A DNA stretch of 64,000 nucleotides from Brevundimonas sp. (GCA_027531145.1 JAPZRF010000006.1:1-64000), one strand, 5' to 3'. Numbered from the stretch's first letter, positions 50,489 through 59,743 are shown. The notes: generated by a model from the sequence alone, not told the origin. Program-made: numbers and translations.

Positions 50489-52873
50489 ATGTCGCACAAT
50501 CATCGTGTTATCCTGACGCGCAGCATTTTCCTTGCGGGCGTCGCGTTCGCAGCCTTGGCCTCGGCTGCCGCGCCCGCCTCCGCGCAGCAGGCATCGAACA
50601 CAGACCCTGAAGCCACGACGGTCGAGGACATTGTGGTCACCGCGCGGCGGCGCGAGGAGTCACTGCAGGACGTGCCAATCGCGGTTTCCGCCTTCACCGA
50701 GGCAACGATCGAGAACCGACAGCTTGAAGATCTCTCCGACATCGCCCGCTACACACCGGGCGTTCAGCTGCAGCAGGCCTTCGGCCGAGATGGTGATCGT
50801 CCCGTCATCCGTGGAGCCTCCAACATCCTGATCTCCGACGGCAAAGTCGGCGTTTTCCTGGACGGCATCCCGTGGTTCGGTGACTTCACGACCCTGGATC
50901 TCGACATAGCCCAGCGTGTCGAAGTGATTCGCGGGCCTCAGTCGGCCGTGTTCGGTCGCGGGACCTTGTCGGGCGCGATCAACGTCGTTACCCGGCGCCC
51001 TGGCGACGACTGGAGCGGCCGGGTCAGCTACACGGCGGGAACCGACAATCGCCTTTCAGTCTCGGGCGTGATGTCGGGGCCGCTCATGGACGGCGTCGGC
51101 GTGATGCTGGGCATGACCCAGAACGACGTGGACGGGCAGTACCAAAATCAGATCGGACTGCGCGAGGACCTCGGCAGCCAGAGCTCGAAAGGCCTCTATG
51201 GCGGCCTGTTCTTCAACCCGCACCCCAATTTCGACGCCTCGATCCGCTATTTCCGCTCCGAGGATCGGGACAGCCATTTCGCCGTTGCCCTTCAGAACTC
51301 AACATTCAACAACTGCTTCCAGTCGACGCGCAGCTACTACTGCGGAGAGATACCGACGCCGACACGGTTCGCCTTGAACACCGACCGCTTCCTGATGCCC
51401 GGTCTCAAGCGCGAGGCTGAGCGTTTCATTGCCGACGTCAACTGGAACATCGCAGGCTCAGGCTATGTGTTGTCGTACCTCGGGGGCATGAACGATGTCT
51501 ACGAGGCCTCTGGATACGATCAGTCCTATGACGAGCGGGACTTTTTCCTGATCGGAGCGGGCTGCCCGTTTGTTCCCATCGCCAACCGGCTATGCGGCCG
51601 GTCGCCGTTCAACGACACCTCAAGCTCCAATCGGGAGACGCAAACCCACGAGTTGCGGCTGTCGAGCCCGGGCGGTGGCTTCCTGACATGGAACATCGGC
51701 GTCTACTCGGCCAACGACGAATTGACGCCCTCACCGGAATTCCTCGAGGCCACTGAGGTCGGCCTCGATACTCTCGGTGCAGTCAATGAGGTCCAGACCC
51801 GCGCCATCTTCGGTGGGATTGATCTGGCCTTTTCGGACACCCTGACGCTGGCGCTGGAGCTCCGGTATCAGGAGGACGAGGTTACCTCGACCAACCAGCC
51901 CTACACGGCCTCAACCTATTTCGCGCCCGCCTACCTGGCGACCCTGCGCAGTTCCAACCCCAATGCTGTAGTCGGCACGACCCTGACCCGGACGACCCAG
52001 TTCGACAATACCCTGCCTCGCGCCACCCTCACCTGGGAGCCGTCGTCGGACCTGACGCTGTATGCTCAGTACGCTCAGGGCAACTCGCCAGGTGGCTTCA
52101 ACGACCCGGCCGCGCCCGTCACGACGTTCGAGGAAGAAACCCTCACCAACTATGAGATCGGGGCCAAGACGCGGCTGTTCGGCTTCGACTATCTGAACGC
52201 CTCGCTGTTCTGGAACACCTATGAAGACCAGGTCCTGACCAACACCTTCCAGGCGCTGACCGTCGTTCAGAGCTATCGCGCCAACATCGGTGAATCCGAG
52301 CTGAGGGGCCTCGAGCTGGAAGGTGCCTACTCGCTGACCGACAACCTGTCAGCACGCTTCACCTACTCCTACCTCGACGCCGAAATCACTGAAGGAGTGG
52401 ATGGTGACCAGGCGGTGCTGCTGAACGGCGCAGCTTGCAAGACCGGCACGGCGATCAACCTTGATCGTCCGGGTTGCCGCAGCGCAGGATCGATCGTTGG
52501 AAAGCGCCCGCCGCTGGTGTCCGAGCATTTGGCGAGCGCCGGCATTCGCTGGGACGGTGACGCCCTGGAGAGCGGCTGGACGCCTTTCGCGGCGGCCGAT
52601 GTCAGCTATCGCGGTGAGTTCTTCGAGCAGGTGCACAACAACATCACCATCCCGTCCTCGACGCGACTGGATGTGCAGTTGGGTGTCCAGAACGACAACC
52701 TGAGACTGGCCTTCTGGGGCCGCAACATCACCGACGATGACACACCGCAGGGCGTGCTCCGCTACGTCGACTTCCCGGCTGCGCTCACGCCGTCCGGGGA
52801 CCGGCCGCGCGCGTTTGCGGTGACGGCTGCACCGGGCGCGAGCTACGGCATCACGCTTAGCGCCCGCTTCTGA
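50489..52873 (+). CDS. TonB-dependent outer-membrane receptor (module 3, second)
   Basis: A 794-residue receptor with a signal peptide (AGVAFAALASAAAPASAQQA), TonB-box region VEDIVVTARRREESL, plug (PVIRGASNILISDGKVGVF, VIRGPQSAVFGRGTLSGA) and a barrel ending GITLSARF. It is only distantly similar to the receptor at 38893-41208. Its stop overlaps the ATG of the CpcT-like gene (TGATG), so the two are coupled. Two different receptors in one regulon suggest either two related substrates or a large and a small form of one compound. Confidence 0.9.
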   Translation: MSHNHRVILTRSIFLAGVAFAALASAAAPASAQQASNTDPEATTVEDIVVTARRREESLQDVPIAVSAFTEATIENRQLEDLSDIARYTPGVQLQQAFGRDGDRPVIRGASNILISDGKVGVFLDGIPWFGDFTTLDLDIAQRVEVIRGPQSAVFGRGTLSGAINVVTRRPGDDWSGRVSYTAGTDNRLSVSGVMSGPLMDGVGVMLGMTQNDVDGQYQNQIGLREDLGSQSSKGLYGGLFFNPHPNFDASIRYFRSEDRDSHFAVALQNSTFNNCFQSTRSYYCGEIPTPTRFALNTDRFLMPGLKREAERFIADVNWNIAGSGYVLSYLGGMNDVYEASGYDQSYDERDFFLIGAGCPFVPIANRLCGRSPFNDTSSSNRETQTHELRLSSPGGGFLTWNIGVYSANDELTPSPEFLEATEVGLDTLGAVNEVQTRAIFGGIDLAFSDTLTLALELRYQEDEVTSTNQPYTASTYFAPAYLATLRSSNPNAVVGTTLTRTTQFDNTLPRATLTWEPSSDLTLYAQYAQGNSPGGFNDPAAPVTTFEEETLTNYEIGAKTRLFGFDYLNASLFWNTYEDQVLTNTFQALTVVQSYRANIGESELRGLELEGAYSLTDNLSARFTYSYLDAEITEGVDGDQAVLLNGAACKTGTAINLDRPGCRSAGSIVGKRPPLVSEHLASAGIRWDGDALESGWTPFAAADVSYRGEFFEQVHNNITIPSSTRLDVQLGVQNDNLRLAFWGRNITDDDTPQGVLRYVDFPAALTPSGDRPRAFAVTAAPGASYGITLSARF

Positions 52874-53847
52874 TGCGAGCCTCCTCGCTGGCCGCTGTCG
52901 CTTTGGCTCTCTGGGCTTCGGCGGTAGCGGCCGGCGATCCGTCGCCTGCCCCTCTGGCCATCGGTGTGCTCGAGCGCGACCTGCCCGGGCTGGTGGAGAT
53001 GTTCGAGGGCGACTGGGACAATGCCGAACAGGTGAGCTTCGCAGAGGAGCTCGGCTTTCCGGACGGAGCCCCGCCCTTGCGCCGTCATGTCACGGTGCGC
53101 CGGATCGAGGCTCCTGGCCTCGGTCAGCTCGTTCTCAGGTTGGACGAATACAGGAACAACGACCCCTCCGACGTGGGGCGTCAGCGGTTCTACGTGTTCG
53201 CCGTCGATCCGGCGAAGATGGCGATCCGGATGGACGTGCTGACGACGTTGGGCGAACGACTGCTCGCCGACGCCGATCACGCAGGCCTGACTCGAGAAGG
53301 CATGCGTTTCAATCCGGGCTGCGAAACCCTGTGGCGGCGGAACGCCGACCAGTTTGTCGGGTGGATCGAAGACAAGGCTTGTACGGTCCGGTCGCAAGGC
53401 GGCTCGGGCCCCGAGCTGACCATCGGGGCTGACATTGCCTTGTCGGCCGACCAGCTCTGGATGACGGAGACCGCGCGCTACGCCAACGGCGGCGACGCCT
53501 TCCCGAACGAACCCGACATTCCTGTACAGTACCGTCGCGCCACGGCCTTCACCTGCTGGCTGGCCGTGCCCCGACAGGCACCGCAGAGGGGTTGGTTCCA
53601 CGCCCGTAATCTGGCGATCCACGATCAGGGCGGGGAGGCCTGGGTCACCACCGACGAGACCACGCCACGCACGTATGGCTTTCGCATGAGGAACGTCCGC
53701 TGGCCGACGGGGCAGAACGCCGACGCCTTGACCCTCTATGTCCACGACCAGAGGGGCGCGCCCGCGATCAGCTATGTCTGGGCCAGCCCGGATGCGACCC
53801 GGATCGGCATCAATCTGAGAACCCTCCAGGGCAGTTGCTCGCGCTAG
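52873..53847 (+). CDS. Exported CpcT/CpeT-like (chromophore lyase family) protein
   Basis: A 324-residue protein with a signal peptide (SLAAVALALWASAVAAGDP) and a mature domain resembling CpcT/CpeT (DUF1001). It has LVEMFEGDWDNAEQ near the start, GRQRFYVF mid-way, and GCETLWRRNADQFVGWIEDK-AC, which matches the family's C...W...F.G...GK.C pattern. In cyanobacteria such lipocalin-like lyases bind phycobilins and attach them to proteins. Here no phycobiliproteins exist, so bilin binding or conversion in the periplasm is the inferred role. The gene is coupled to the receptor and converges with a lipocalin-like pair. Confidence 0.75.
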   Translation: MRASSLAAVALALWASAVAAGDPSPAPLAIGVLERDLPGLVEMFEGDWDNAEQVSFAEELGFPDGAPPLRRHVTVRRIEAPGLGQLVLRLDEYRNNDPSDVGRQRFYVFAVDPAKMAIRMDVLTTLGERLLADADHAGLTREGMRFNPGCETLWRRNADQFVGWIEDKACTVRSQGGSGPELTIGADIALSADQLWMTETARYANGGDAFPNEPDIPVQYRRATAFTCWLAVPRQAPQRGWFHARNLAIHDQGGEAWVTTDETTPRTYGFRMRNVRWPTGQNADALTLYVHDQRGAPAISYVWASPDATRIGINLRTLQGSCSR

Positions 53848-54290
53848 GCGATGCGCCGCTCGTCGATCAGCGTCCGCTGATAGCACTCACCGTCCCGGAA
53901 CCAGTGCCACGTCCGCGCGCGAGAGCGTCCGTCCGGAGCCACGACGATCAGCTCATAGAGATGGGCTCCGGGCGTGTCGGTCCGCTCCCACGTCAGGATG
54001 CAGGTTCGCTCGTCGCCCTGCCAGGCGTGTCCCTGGATCAATCCGGTGTCCCACCACAGGCGGCCGTCGCGATAGACGCCCGGATGCTCGGCCTCCACCA
54101 TCCGGCCGTCGGGCCAGGTGAACCGGTTCTTCTGCAGATAAGCGTAGGGGCCGTCGTCGGGGAAGGAGACCTCGATGCGCGAGGCATGGCAATCGACCTC
54201 AACGCCATCGGTCGTCACCGTCCTATAGGTCCCCTCCCACACCCCCGCGTGGCTGACCAGCGCGGGCATATGCTCATGCAGCGGGTTCAC
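53844..54290 (-). CDS. Small lipocalin-like protein, DUF3598-like (paralogue 1)
   Basis: A 148-residue protein with no signal peptide: MPALVSHAGVWEGTYRTV, FPDDGPYAYLQKNRFTW, GRLWWDTGLIQGHAW and ARTWHWFRDGECYQRTLIDE. The pattern of short beta strands around G-x-W-E-G resembles DUF3598/CpeS-like lipocalins, several of which bind bilins; my family assignment is tentative. It has the same length as paralogue 2. Its GTG start overlaps the stop of paralogue 2 (GTGA), and its own stop overlaps the CpcT-like stop tail-to-tail. A cytosolic carrier or isomerase for the pathway compound is possible. Confidence 0.65.
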   Translation of the reverse strand: MNPLHEHMPALVSHAGVWEGTYRTVTTDGVEVDCHASRIEVSFPDDGPYAYLQKNRFTWPDGRMVEAEHPGVYRDGRLWWDTGLIQGHAWQGDERTCILTWERTDTPGAHLYELIVVAPDGRSRARTWHWFRDGECYQRTLIDERRIA

Positions 54291-54733
54291 TTCACCCGGC
54301 GCTCGGTGATGCAGGTCCGCTTGAACAGCTTGTCGTTCTCGAACCAGTGCCAGGTTCGGGCACGGTCGTTGCCGTTCGCGGACAGCTGGATCATCTCATA
54401 GAGATAGGCACCCGGCATGTCCTTGCGCGTCCAGGTCAGACACACGGTCCGCGGATCGATTTCCCAGGCGCGGCCGTCGATGCGGTCGGTGTCCCACCAG
54501 ATCTGGCCGTCGCGATAGGTCGCGGGGAAATGAATCTCTTCCCTCCTGCCGTCGTCCCAAGTGTAGGTGTTGATCTGATAGTAGGCATAGGGGCCATCGT
54601 CGGGGAACTTGCACTGGAGATGCGAGCGGTGACGATCGATGACGTTGTTGTCGGGATCGACGTGGATGTATTCGCCTTCCCACTCGCCGGCGTGGCGGGC
54701 CAGGACCGGCATGCCTTCTCGGATACCCCTCAT
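54287..54733 (-). CDS. Small lipocalin-like protein, DUF3598-like (paralogue 2)
   Basis: A 148-residue paralogue with MPVLARHAGEWEGEYIHV, FPDDGPYAYYQINTYTWDDG, GQIWWDTDRIDGRAW and ARTWHWFENDKLFKRTCITE, closely matching the first copy throughout. ATG 54733 has GGGAGA upstream; the longer frame to 54814 reads through operator F. It is the first gene of the pair and lies under operator F. The conserved FPDDGPYAY and WWDT patches probably line a ligand pocket or interface. Two adjacent copies may form a heterodimer. Confidence 0.65.
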   Translation of the reverse strand: MRGIREGMPVLARHAGEWEGEYIHVDPDNNVIDRHRSHLQCKFPDDGPYAYYQINTYTWDDGRREEIHFPATYRDGQIWWDTDRIDGRAWEIDPRTVCLTWTRKDMPGAYLYEMIQLSANGNDRARTWHWFENDKLFKRTCITERRVK

Positions 54734-54772
54734 CGTCGTCTCCCTCGCTCGGGCGGCGCGATCCGCCCTTTG

Positions 54773-54798
54773 AAAATGGTATAGACTTAGATCATTTG
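54773..54798. promoter_or_regulatory. GntR operator F between lipocalin pair and crotonase gene
   Basis: AAAATGGTATAG (54773-54784), spacer AC, TTAGATCATTTG (54787-54798). The right arm keeps 11 and the left arm 9 of 12 consensus positions. It lies 40 bases upstream of the lipocalin-like gene on the minus strand and about 75 bases upstream of the crotonase gene on the plus strand, and it may control both. It is the rightmost of the six sites noticed. Confidence 0.7.
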
Positions 54799-54872
54799 GG
54801 CGTGAAACCCCCAATACGCGTGATCGGTCGAATGGCTGTGAATCAGGCGCTCAACAGGATGTGGACGGGCTT

Positions 54873-55652
54873 ATGGATCATGCGCTGAAGGTCGAGGTCG
54901 CGGGCGATGTGGCAACCCTGACCCTGAACCGGCCCGGGAAGAAAAACGCCCTGACGCGGGCGATGTGGAGCACCTTGCCCGGCCTGCTGGCGGAGGTGGC
55001 GGCCGATCGGGCGGCCAAGGTCCTGGTGTTGCGGGGCGCAGGCGGGACCTTCGCGGCAGGGGCCGACATTGGCGAGTTCGAAACCGTTTATGCGACCCCG
55101 GACAGAACCCGCGACTATTTCGACCGGGTCGGCAAGGCAATGGCGGCGCTGGCGGCGTTCGAGAAGCCGACGATCGCCATGATCGAGGGGGCCTGCGTCG
55201 GTGGCGGACTAGGGCTGGCGCTGGCGTGTGATCTACGGATCGCGGCCGCCGACGCGCGGTTGGCCCTTACCCCGGGCAAGCTGGGGCTGGTCTATTCGCT
55301 GCCGGACACACGCAGACTGGTGCAGGCGGTAGGCCTGTCCCGGGCCAAGGACATTTTGTTTACCGGGCGGCTGATCGCGGCGGAAGAGGCCCTCGTGATC
55401 GGGCTTGTCGATGCGCTGCATGCCCCGGAGGCACTGAAGGCAGCGGTGGCCGAGAAGACCGCCCAGATCGCGGCGGCGAGCCAGTGGACCGCGCGCAGGG
55501 CAAAGGCCATCGTCGGCCTGATCGCCGACGGGGAGACAAGGGACACGGACGAGACCGCGCGGTGGCTGATCGAAGCGGTCGAGGGCGAGGACTTCAGCGA
55601 GGGGCGGAATGCATTTCTGGGCAAGCGGAAGCCGGAGTTTCCGTTTCGCTAG
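54873..55652 (+). CDS. Enoyl-CoA hydratase/isomerase (crotonase) family protein
   Basis: A 259-residue crotonase with VATLTLNRPGKKNALTRAM, the oxyanion loop FAAGADIGEF and IEGACVGGGLGLALACDLRI. The position of the common catalytic Glu (P-E-x-x-L-G) reads TPGKLGLVYS, so Gly replaces Glu. The enzyme may therefore be an isomerase or use another residue. ATG 54873 is chosen; GTG 54861 is also possible. The 3' end overlaps the convergent amidase gene by 59 bases. It could process an enoyl-CoA made by the CoA ligase or CoA-transferases of this region. Confidence 0.8.
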   Translation: MDHALKVEVAGDVATLTLNRPGKKNALTRAMWSTLPGLLAEVAADRAAKVLVLRGAGGTFAAGADIGEFETVYATPDRTRDYFDRVGKAMAALAAFEKPTIAMIEGACVGGGLGLALACDLRIAAADARLALTPGKLGLVYSLPDTRRLVQAVGLSRAKDILFTGRLIAAEEALVIGLVDALHAPEALKAAVAEKTAQIAAASQWTARRAKAIVGLIADGETRDTDETARWLIEAVEGEDFSEGRNAFLGKRKPEFPFR

Positions 55653-56982
55653 CTTGTTCTCTCTCCCAAAAGGAGAGCGGTGGTAGCGTCACCGCCAACC
55701 GCTCGGCCAACCCGAGGATCGCCTCGCTATCGCGGCCAATGATCTGGGCAGACAGGGGCAGACCATCGCTTGACAGGCCCATCGGAAAGGCCACGGCGGG
55801 TAGTCCCGCCATGTTGGCGAGGCAGGTGATGTCGGCCTGGTCCGCCGGAACGGGATCGCCGAACGGGAAGGCCGGGCCGCCGGTGGTGGGGCACAGAAAG
55901 CCGATGCGGTCGCCAATCAGGACCTCCATACGCTGCTTCATCGCCGCGATCTCGGCGCGGGCCTCAGCGAGCTTTGCCGGGGGCTGGGCCGCACCCCAGC
56001 GGAGCATGCTGGCGAATGTCTCGGAGAAGCCGTCGGGGCGGGCCTGGAGCATAGCGGCGTGCTCGGCCAAGCCCTCGGCCTCGGAGATCAGGAGGCCCCG
56101 GCGTCGCAGGCGGCCGAGATCGATATCGAGCGGGACGGACCCGTCCAGCAGGCCTTGGGCTTCGGCGGCGGCAACCAGGGCGACGAAGGCGGCGCGGACG
56201 TCGTCGGAAAGGGATGCGCAGTCGGTGACGTCAAGCACCGCGAGCGGGGCGGTCGGCGAGGCGGGATCCGGCACGGCGATCTCGGCGAGCACCGCAGCAC
56301 AGTCCCCGGCCGACCTCGCGTGGATGCCGACGTGGTCGAGGCTGGGCGAAAGGGGCGTGACCCCTTCCTCCGATATGGCAGCGTAGCGGGGCTTGATCCC
56401 GAACACGCCGCAGTAGGCGGAAGGGATGCGCACCGAACCCATGGTGTCGGTTCCCAGCGCCACCGCACATAGGCCCGCCGCCACCGCCGCGCCCGAACCG
56501 CCCGACGATCCGCCGGCCGTGTAGCCTGCGCGCCAGGGGTTCTGGGTCCGGCCGAACCACGGATTATCGGTGACGGCACCGAGCGCCCCCTCCTCCATGT
56601 TCAGCGTGCCGAGGATGATCGCGCCGGCGGCCCGAAGGCGCGCCACGCAAGCCGCATCCCGGTCGGCGATGCGGTCGCGATAGGCCCCGATGCCGGCTGT
56701 CCAGGGCAATCCGGCGACAGCGATATTGGCCTTTACCCCAACGAGGCAGCCGTCCAGCGGCGACAACGCCAAGCCCGAGGTCCAGCGACGGGAAGATGCT
56801 TTCGCCGCATCGCGCGCGCCCTCGACGTCCAGATCGACAAAGGCGTGGATCGCCGGGTTCGCCTGCTCGATCCGGGCCAGATAGGTCTCGAGCACCGCAG
56901 CCGGCCTTGCCGAGCCCTCGCCATAGGCGGCGGCGAGCCCGCAAACCCCGGCCGCGACCTCGGGCTCGAAGGAGCCGGTCAT
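55594..56982 (-). CDS. Amidase-signature family hydrolase
   Basis: A 462-residue amidase with the Ser-cisSer-Lys triad: Lys in GVKANIAVAG, the Ser pair in AGYTAGGSSGGSGAAVAAG, then MGSVRIPSAYCGVFGIKP. These enzymes hydrolyse amides, ureas or carbamates such as allophanate, indoleacetamide or malonamate. It is the last gene of a four-gene minus-strand series. The start overlaps the CoA-ligase stop (TGATG). It may release ammonia from an amide intermediate before CoA activation. The substrate is not readable. Confidence 0.85.
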   Translation of the reverse strand: MTGSFEPEVAAGVCGLAAAYGEGSARPAAVLETYLARIEQANPAIHAFVDLDVEGARDAAKASSRRWTSGLALSPLDGCLVGVKANIAVAGLPWTAGIGAYRDRIADRDAACVARLRAAGAIILGTLNMEEGALGAVTDNPWFGRTQNPWRAGYTAGGSSGGSGAAVAAGLCAVALGTDTMGSVRIPSAYCGVFGIKPRYAAISEEGVTPLSPSLDHVGIHARSAGDCAAVLAEIAVPDPASPTAPLAVLDVTDCASLSDDVRAAFVALVAAAEAQGLLDGSVPLDIDLGRLRRRGLLISEAEGLAEHAAMLQARPDGFSETFASMLRWGAAQPPAKLAEARAEIAAMKQRMEVLIGDRIGFLCPTTGGPAFPFGDPVPADQADITCLANMAGLPAVAFPMGLSSDGLPLSAQIIGRDSEAILGLAERLAVTLPPLSFWEREQASETETPASACPEMHSAPR

Positions 56983-58379
56983 CAGAATCGCTCGTCGATG
57001 AGGCGGATGGGCTTCTGACGGACCTCCACCTGGGTCAAGGCGGCGGTCTCCCCACGGCCGACCACTTCGACTTCGACTTCAATGCCTATCCTGCGCTTCA
57101 GGATCTCGCCGAAGCGGCCGGCAAGGGCAGGGTCGCCCGACGCCGAGGCCTCGGCTACCACCACGAAGGTATCCCGCCCGGCGGCGTCCCGGCGAGTCTT
57201 GCAGACGAACTCGCCCGCGAACTCCGGAGCCTCGTCCAGCATGGGGCCGATGGCCTGGGGGAAAATGTTGATGCCGCGCACCTTCACCATGTTGTCGGAG
57301 CGGCCCAGGAACCCCTCGATGCGCCGGAAACTGGCACCGATGGACGACGGCCGGGTGATGACTTCGGTCACGTCGTGGGTGTTGAAGCGGATGATCGGGT
57401 AAAGGTCGTCCTTGTAGAGGCAGGTCACGACCATATCGCCAGGCGAGCCGTCGGCCACAGACTTGCCTGTGTCGATGTCGCAGACCTCCAGATACTGGGC
57501 GTCCTCCATGACGTAGAGGCCGTCGCGGTCGGGGCCCTCGCCCGCGATGCAGCCGGTGTCGCCGACGCCGTACCAGTCGAAGCATTCGGCCCCGCCCCAG
57601 GCTTCGGACAGGGCCTGCTTGTCCTCGCGCCCCATGTGGCCCGAGATCATCCGCACGGGAATGTCGACGCCGGGACGCAGTCCAGCCTCGCGCGCCACCT
57701 CGGCCAGCCGCTTGATGTAATCCGCGAAGCCAACGATGGCCGTGGCCCCGAAGGTCTTCATCAGCTCGACCTGTTGGGCCGAACGGGTCTCGACTCCCGT
57801 GCCCGCCGACATGAAGACGGCACTGGTCCAGTGGGTCACGGCCTCGCGCACATAATGGCCGCCGTTGATCATGCCGTGGCCGTAGACCGAGTGGACGACG
57901 TCGCCCGGGCGCAGTCCCTGCCAACGATAGAGGCGGGCCAGAAGCAGGTTCTGGAGCTCACGGCTCTTGGGCCCGAACAGCAGGACCTGGGGCTTTCCGG
58001 TGGTGCCCGAGGTGGTGTGGAAGATGACCGGCGGGCGCTTGTCGGCGGGGTAGCTTTCGAAGCCGGCGAAGTCGCCGAACGGCGGCGCGATTTCCAGCGA
58101 CTTCATGATGTCGGACTTGTCGAAGCTGGGCAGGTTCGGCAGGTCGTCGAGGCTCTTGATATCGCCCTCGGCGATGCCGGCGGTACCCCACAGACGACGA
58201 TAGAAGGCGGTCTTCCACGCGCGGGCGACGCAGCGGGCGAACAGCGTCTCTTGTCGGGCGCGCAGCTCGTCGCGGCTGATGGAGGTCACCAGCCTGGTGA
58301 AGGCATCCCCGATGGGGTGGTCACGAGCGATGGCGGCGAAATCGATCTCGTCCCAGTAGGTGCGGTGGGTGTCGGTCAT
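56982..58379 (-). CDS. PaaK-like carboxylate-CoA ligase
   Basis: A 465-residue adenylate-forming enzyme of the phenylacetate-CoA ligase type: P-loop FHTTSGTTGKPQVLLFG, WYGVGDTGCIAGE, YPIIRFNTHDVTEV and FLGRSDNMVKVRGINIFP near the C-terminal domain. It forms an acyl-CoA from a carboxylate, ATP and CoA. It is coupled to both neighbours. With MmgE/PrpD proteins and CoA-transferases it suggests that the acid product of this region is processed as a CoA thioester. The substrate need not be phenylacetate; no paa genes are present. Confidence 0.85.
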   Translation of the reverse strand: MTDTHRTYWDEIDFAAIARDHPIGDAFTRLVTSISRDELRARQETLFARCVARAWKTAFYRRLWGTAGIAEGDIKSLDDLPNLPSFDKSDIMKSLEIAPPFGDFAGFESYPADKRPPVIFHTTSGTTGKPQVLLFGPKSRELQNLLLARLYRWQGLRPGDVVHSVYGHGMINGGHYVREAVTHWTSAVFMSAGTGVETRSAQQVELMKTFGATAIVGFADYIKRLAEVAREAGLRPGVDIPVRMISGHMGREDKQALSEAWGGAECFDWYGVGDTGCIAGEGPDRDGLYVMEDAQYLEVCDIDTGKSVADGSPGDMVVTCLYKDDLYPIIRFNTHDVTEVITRPSSIGASFRRIEGFLGRSDNMVKVRGINIFPQAIGPMLDEAPEFAGEFVCKTRRDAAGRDTFVVVAEASASGDPALAGRFGEILKRRIGIEVEVEVVGRGETAALTQVEVRQKPIRLIDERF

Positions 58380-59743
58380 CGGCGGGCTCCGAGGAGAGAG
58401 AGGATCGCAGCGGCGTCGGGCAGGGTCTCGAACCGGTCGATGGCGTCGGCGAGGGCGGCCGCATTCGCACCGAGGCCCCCGAAGTCGAGGCAGGTCGCCT
58501 GCTTGGCCAGGTGCTGCTCGCGGGTCAGGGGTTGTTCGGGCGAACCCAGCTGAGCCGTGATCGTGTGTCGGAACAAGCGGCCATCGGTCGTGCTGAAAGT
58601 GAGGGTCGCCGGCGTGAAGGCGGCGGGGTCGGGGTTATCATCGACCTCGACGCGGATGCGGTCCGCAAGCCGGAGGAGCGCCGGATCGGACAGCCGCTCC
58701 GGCGTGAAGTCAGCGAGACCCACGGTACCGCGGGCGAGAACTATGGCTCCAAGCCACGGCAGGCAAAGCCGCGCCCAGGCTGGAACCATGCCGGTGCCGG
58801 GGCGACGCCCGACGAGGCGGTGTATAAGGGGCGGCGCACGATAAACGATCTCCGCCAGATCCTTGGAAGTCAGGCCATGATCCGCCATAAGGGTCTGAAG
58901 GGCGACAATGCCTCCGTGGGCCGCGCGGCCGGTCGGGAAGGGCTTCCAGCTTACCTCGGCGATGCGGAAGCCAGGGGCGGGGTGGGTCAGAGGTGCGGCG
59001 TCGTGTGCCGTCTCGAACAGGGCAAGGTAGCCGAACGGCCCTTCCAGCGAAGCCTCGGGGCCTGGCAGTCCAGCTTCAGCCAGATCAACGGCCATGACGG
59101 CGGCGCGGGCGGCGTTGGCGATCTGGATCGGCAGCGCTGGCTTGCCCTCGGCGTGGGCCTGCATTGTGCCCGACGCGAAAGCGAGGGCATAGCCGAAGGC
59201 GGAGACGCCCTGATTCACCGGCAGACGGCGCAGCGAGATCAGGGCGGCGATGCAGCCAAAGACTCCCGCCGTCGCCGGGCGGAAGAACTTGAGCGGCGTG
59301 CTGGCAGCGAGCCCCAGGGAAGCGGCGACCTCGACCCCGGCGACGAGGGCTGTCAGCAGGCCTTCGCCGGTGACGGGTTTGCCCTCGGAGGCGGCTCGGT
59401 CGGCCTCGGACAGGATCACGGCACCAACAGTCGCCATGGGGTGAACGACGGCCGGCTCATGGACGCAGTCGAACTCCTGGGCGTGGATCTGGAAGGCGTT
59501 GACGAAGGCGGCCGAGGGCTGGGACAATCGCACATCGGGCCGGCCGAGCACGCCGCAGGCCGAGCCCTCGCCCCAACGCCGGGCGGCGGCGAGCACGTTT
59601 TCGGCAAGCGGCGCGCGGGCTCCGGCGGCACCGACGCAAAGGGTATCGTGCAGGAAGGTCTTCGCCGCCGCTCGCGCTGCAGCGTCGATGTCCGCCCAGG
59701 TCAGGGCCAGGACGCGCTCGCCCAGGGTGCGGGACAGGGTCAT
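58376..59743 (-). CDS. MmgE/PrpD-family protein (1)
   Basis: A 455-residue protein of the MmgE/PrpD family (2-methylcitrate dehydratase, cis-aconitate decarboxylase, iminodisuccinate epimerase). FLHDTLCVGAAGARAPLAEN, FVNAFQIHAQEFDCVHEPAVVHP and FRPATAGVFGCIAAL are family landmarks, with the HxxExD-like segment at the active site. ATG 59743 overlaps the next gene's stop (ATGA); the longer frame reads back into it. It is the partner of a second member directly upstream; the two may form a heteromer. A lyase or dehydratase step on an alkylated polycarboxylate is likely. Confidence 0.8.
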   Translation of the reverse strand: MTLSRTLGERVLALTWADIDAAARAAAKTFLHDTLCVGAAGARAPLAENVLAAARRWGEGSACGVLGRPDVRLSQPSAAFVNAFQIHAQEFDCVHEPAVVHPMATVGAVILSEADRAASEGKPVTGEGLLTALVAGVEVAASLGLAASTPLKFFRPATAGVFGCIAALISLRRLPVNQGVSAFGYALAFASGTMQAHAEGKPALPIQIANAARAAVMAVDLAEAGLPGPEASLEGPFGYLALFETAHDAAPLTHPAPGFRIAEVSWKPFPTGRAAHGGIVALQTLMADHGLTSKDLAEIVYRAPPLIHRLVGRRPGTGMVPAWARLCLPWLGAIVLARGTVGLADFTPERLSDPALLRLADRIRVEVDDNPDPAAFTPATLTFSTTDGRLFRHTITAQLGSPEQPLTREQHLAKQATCLDFGGLGANAAALADAIDRFETLPDAAAILSLLGARR

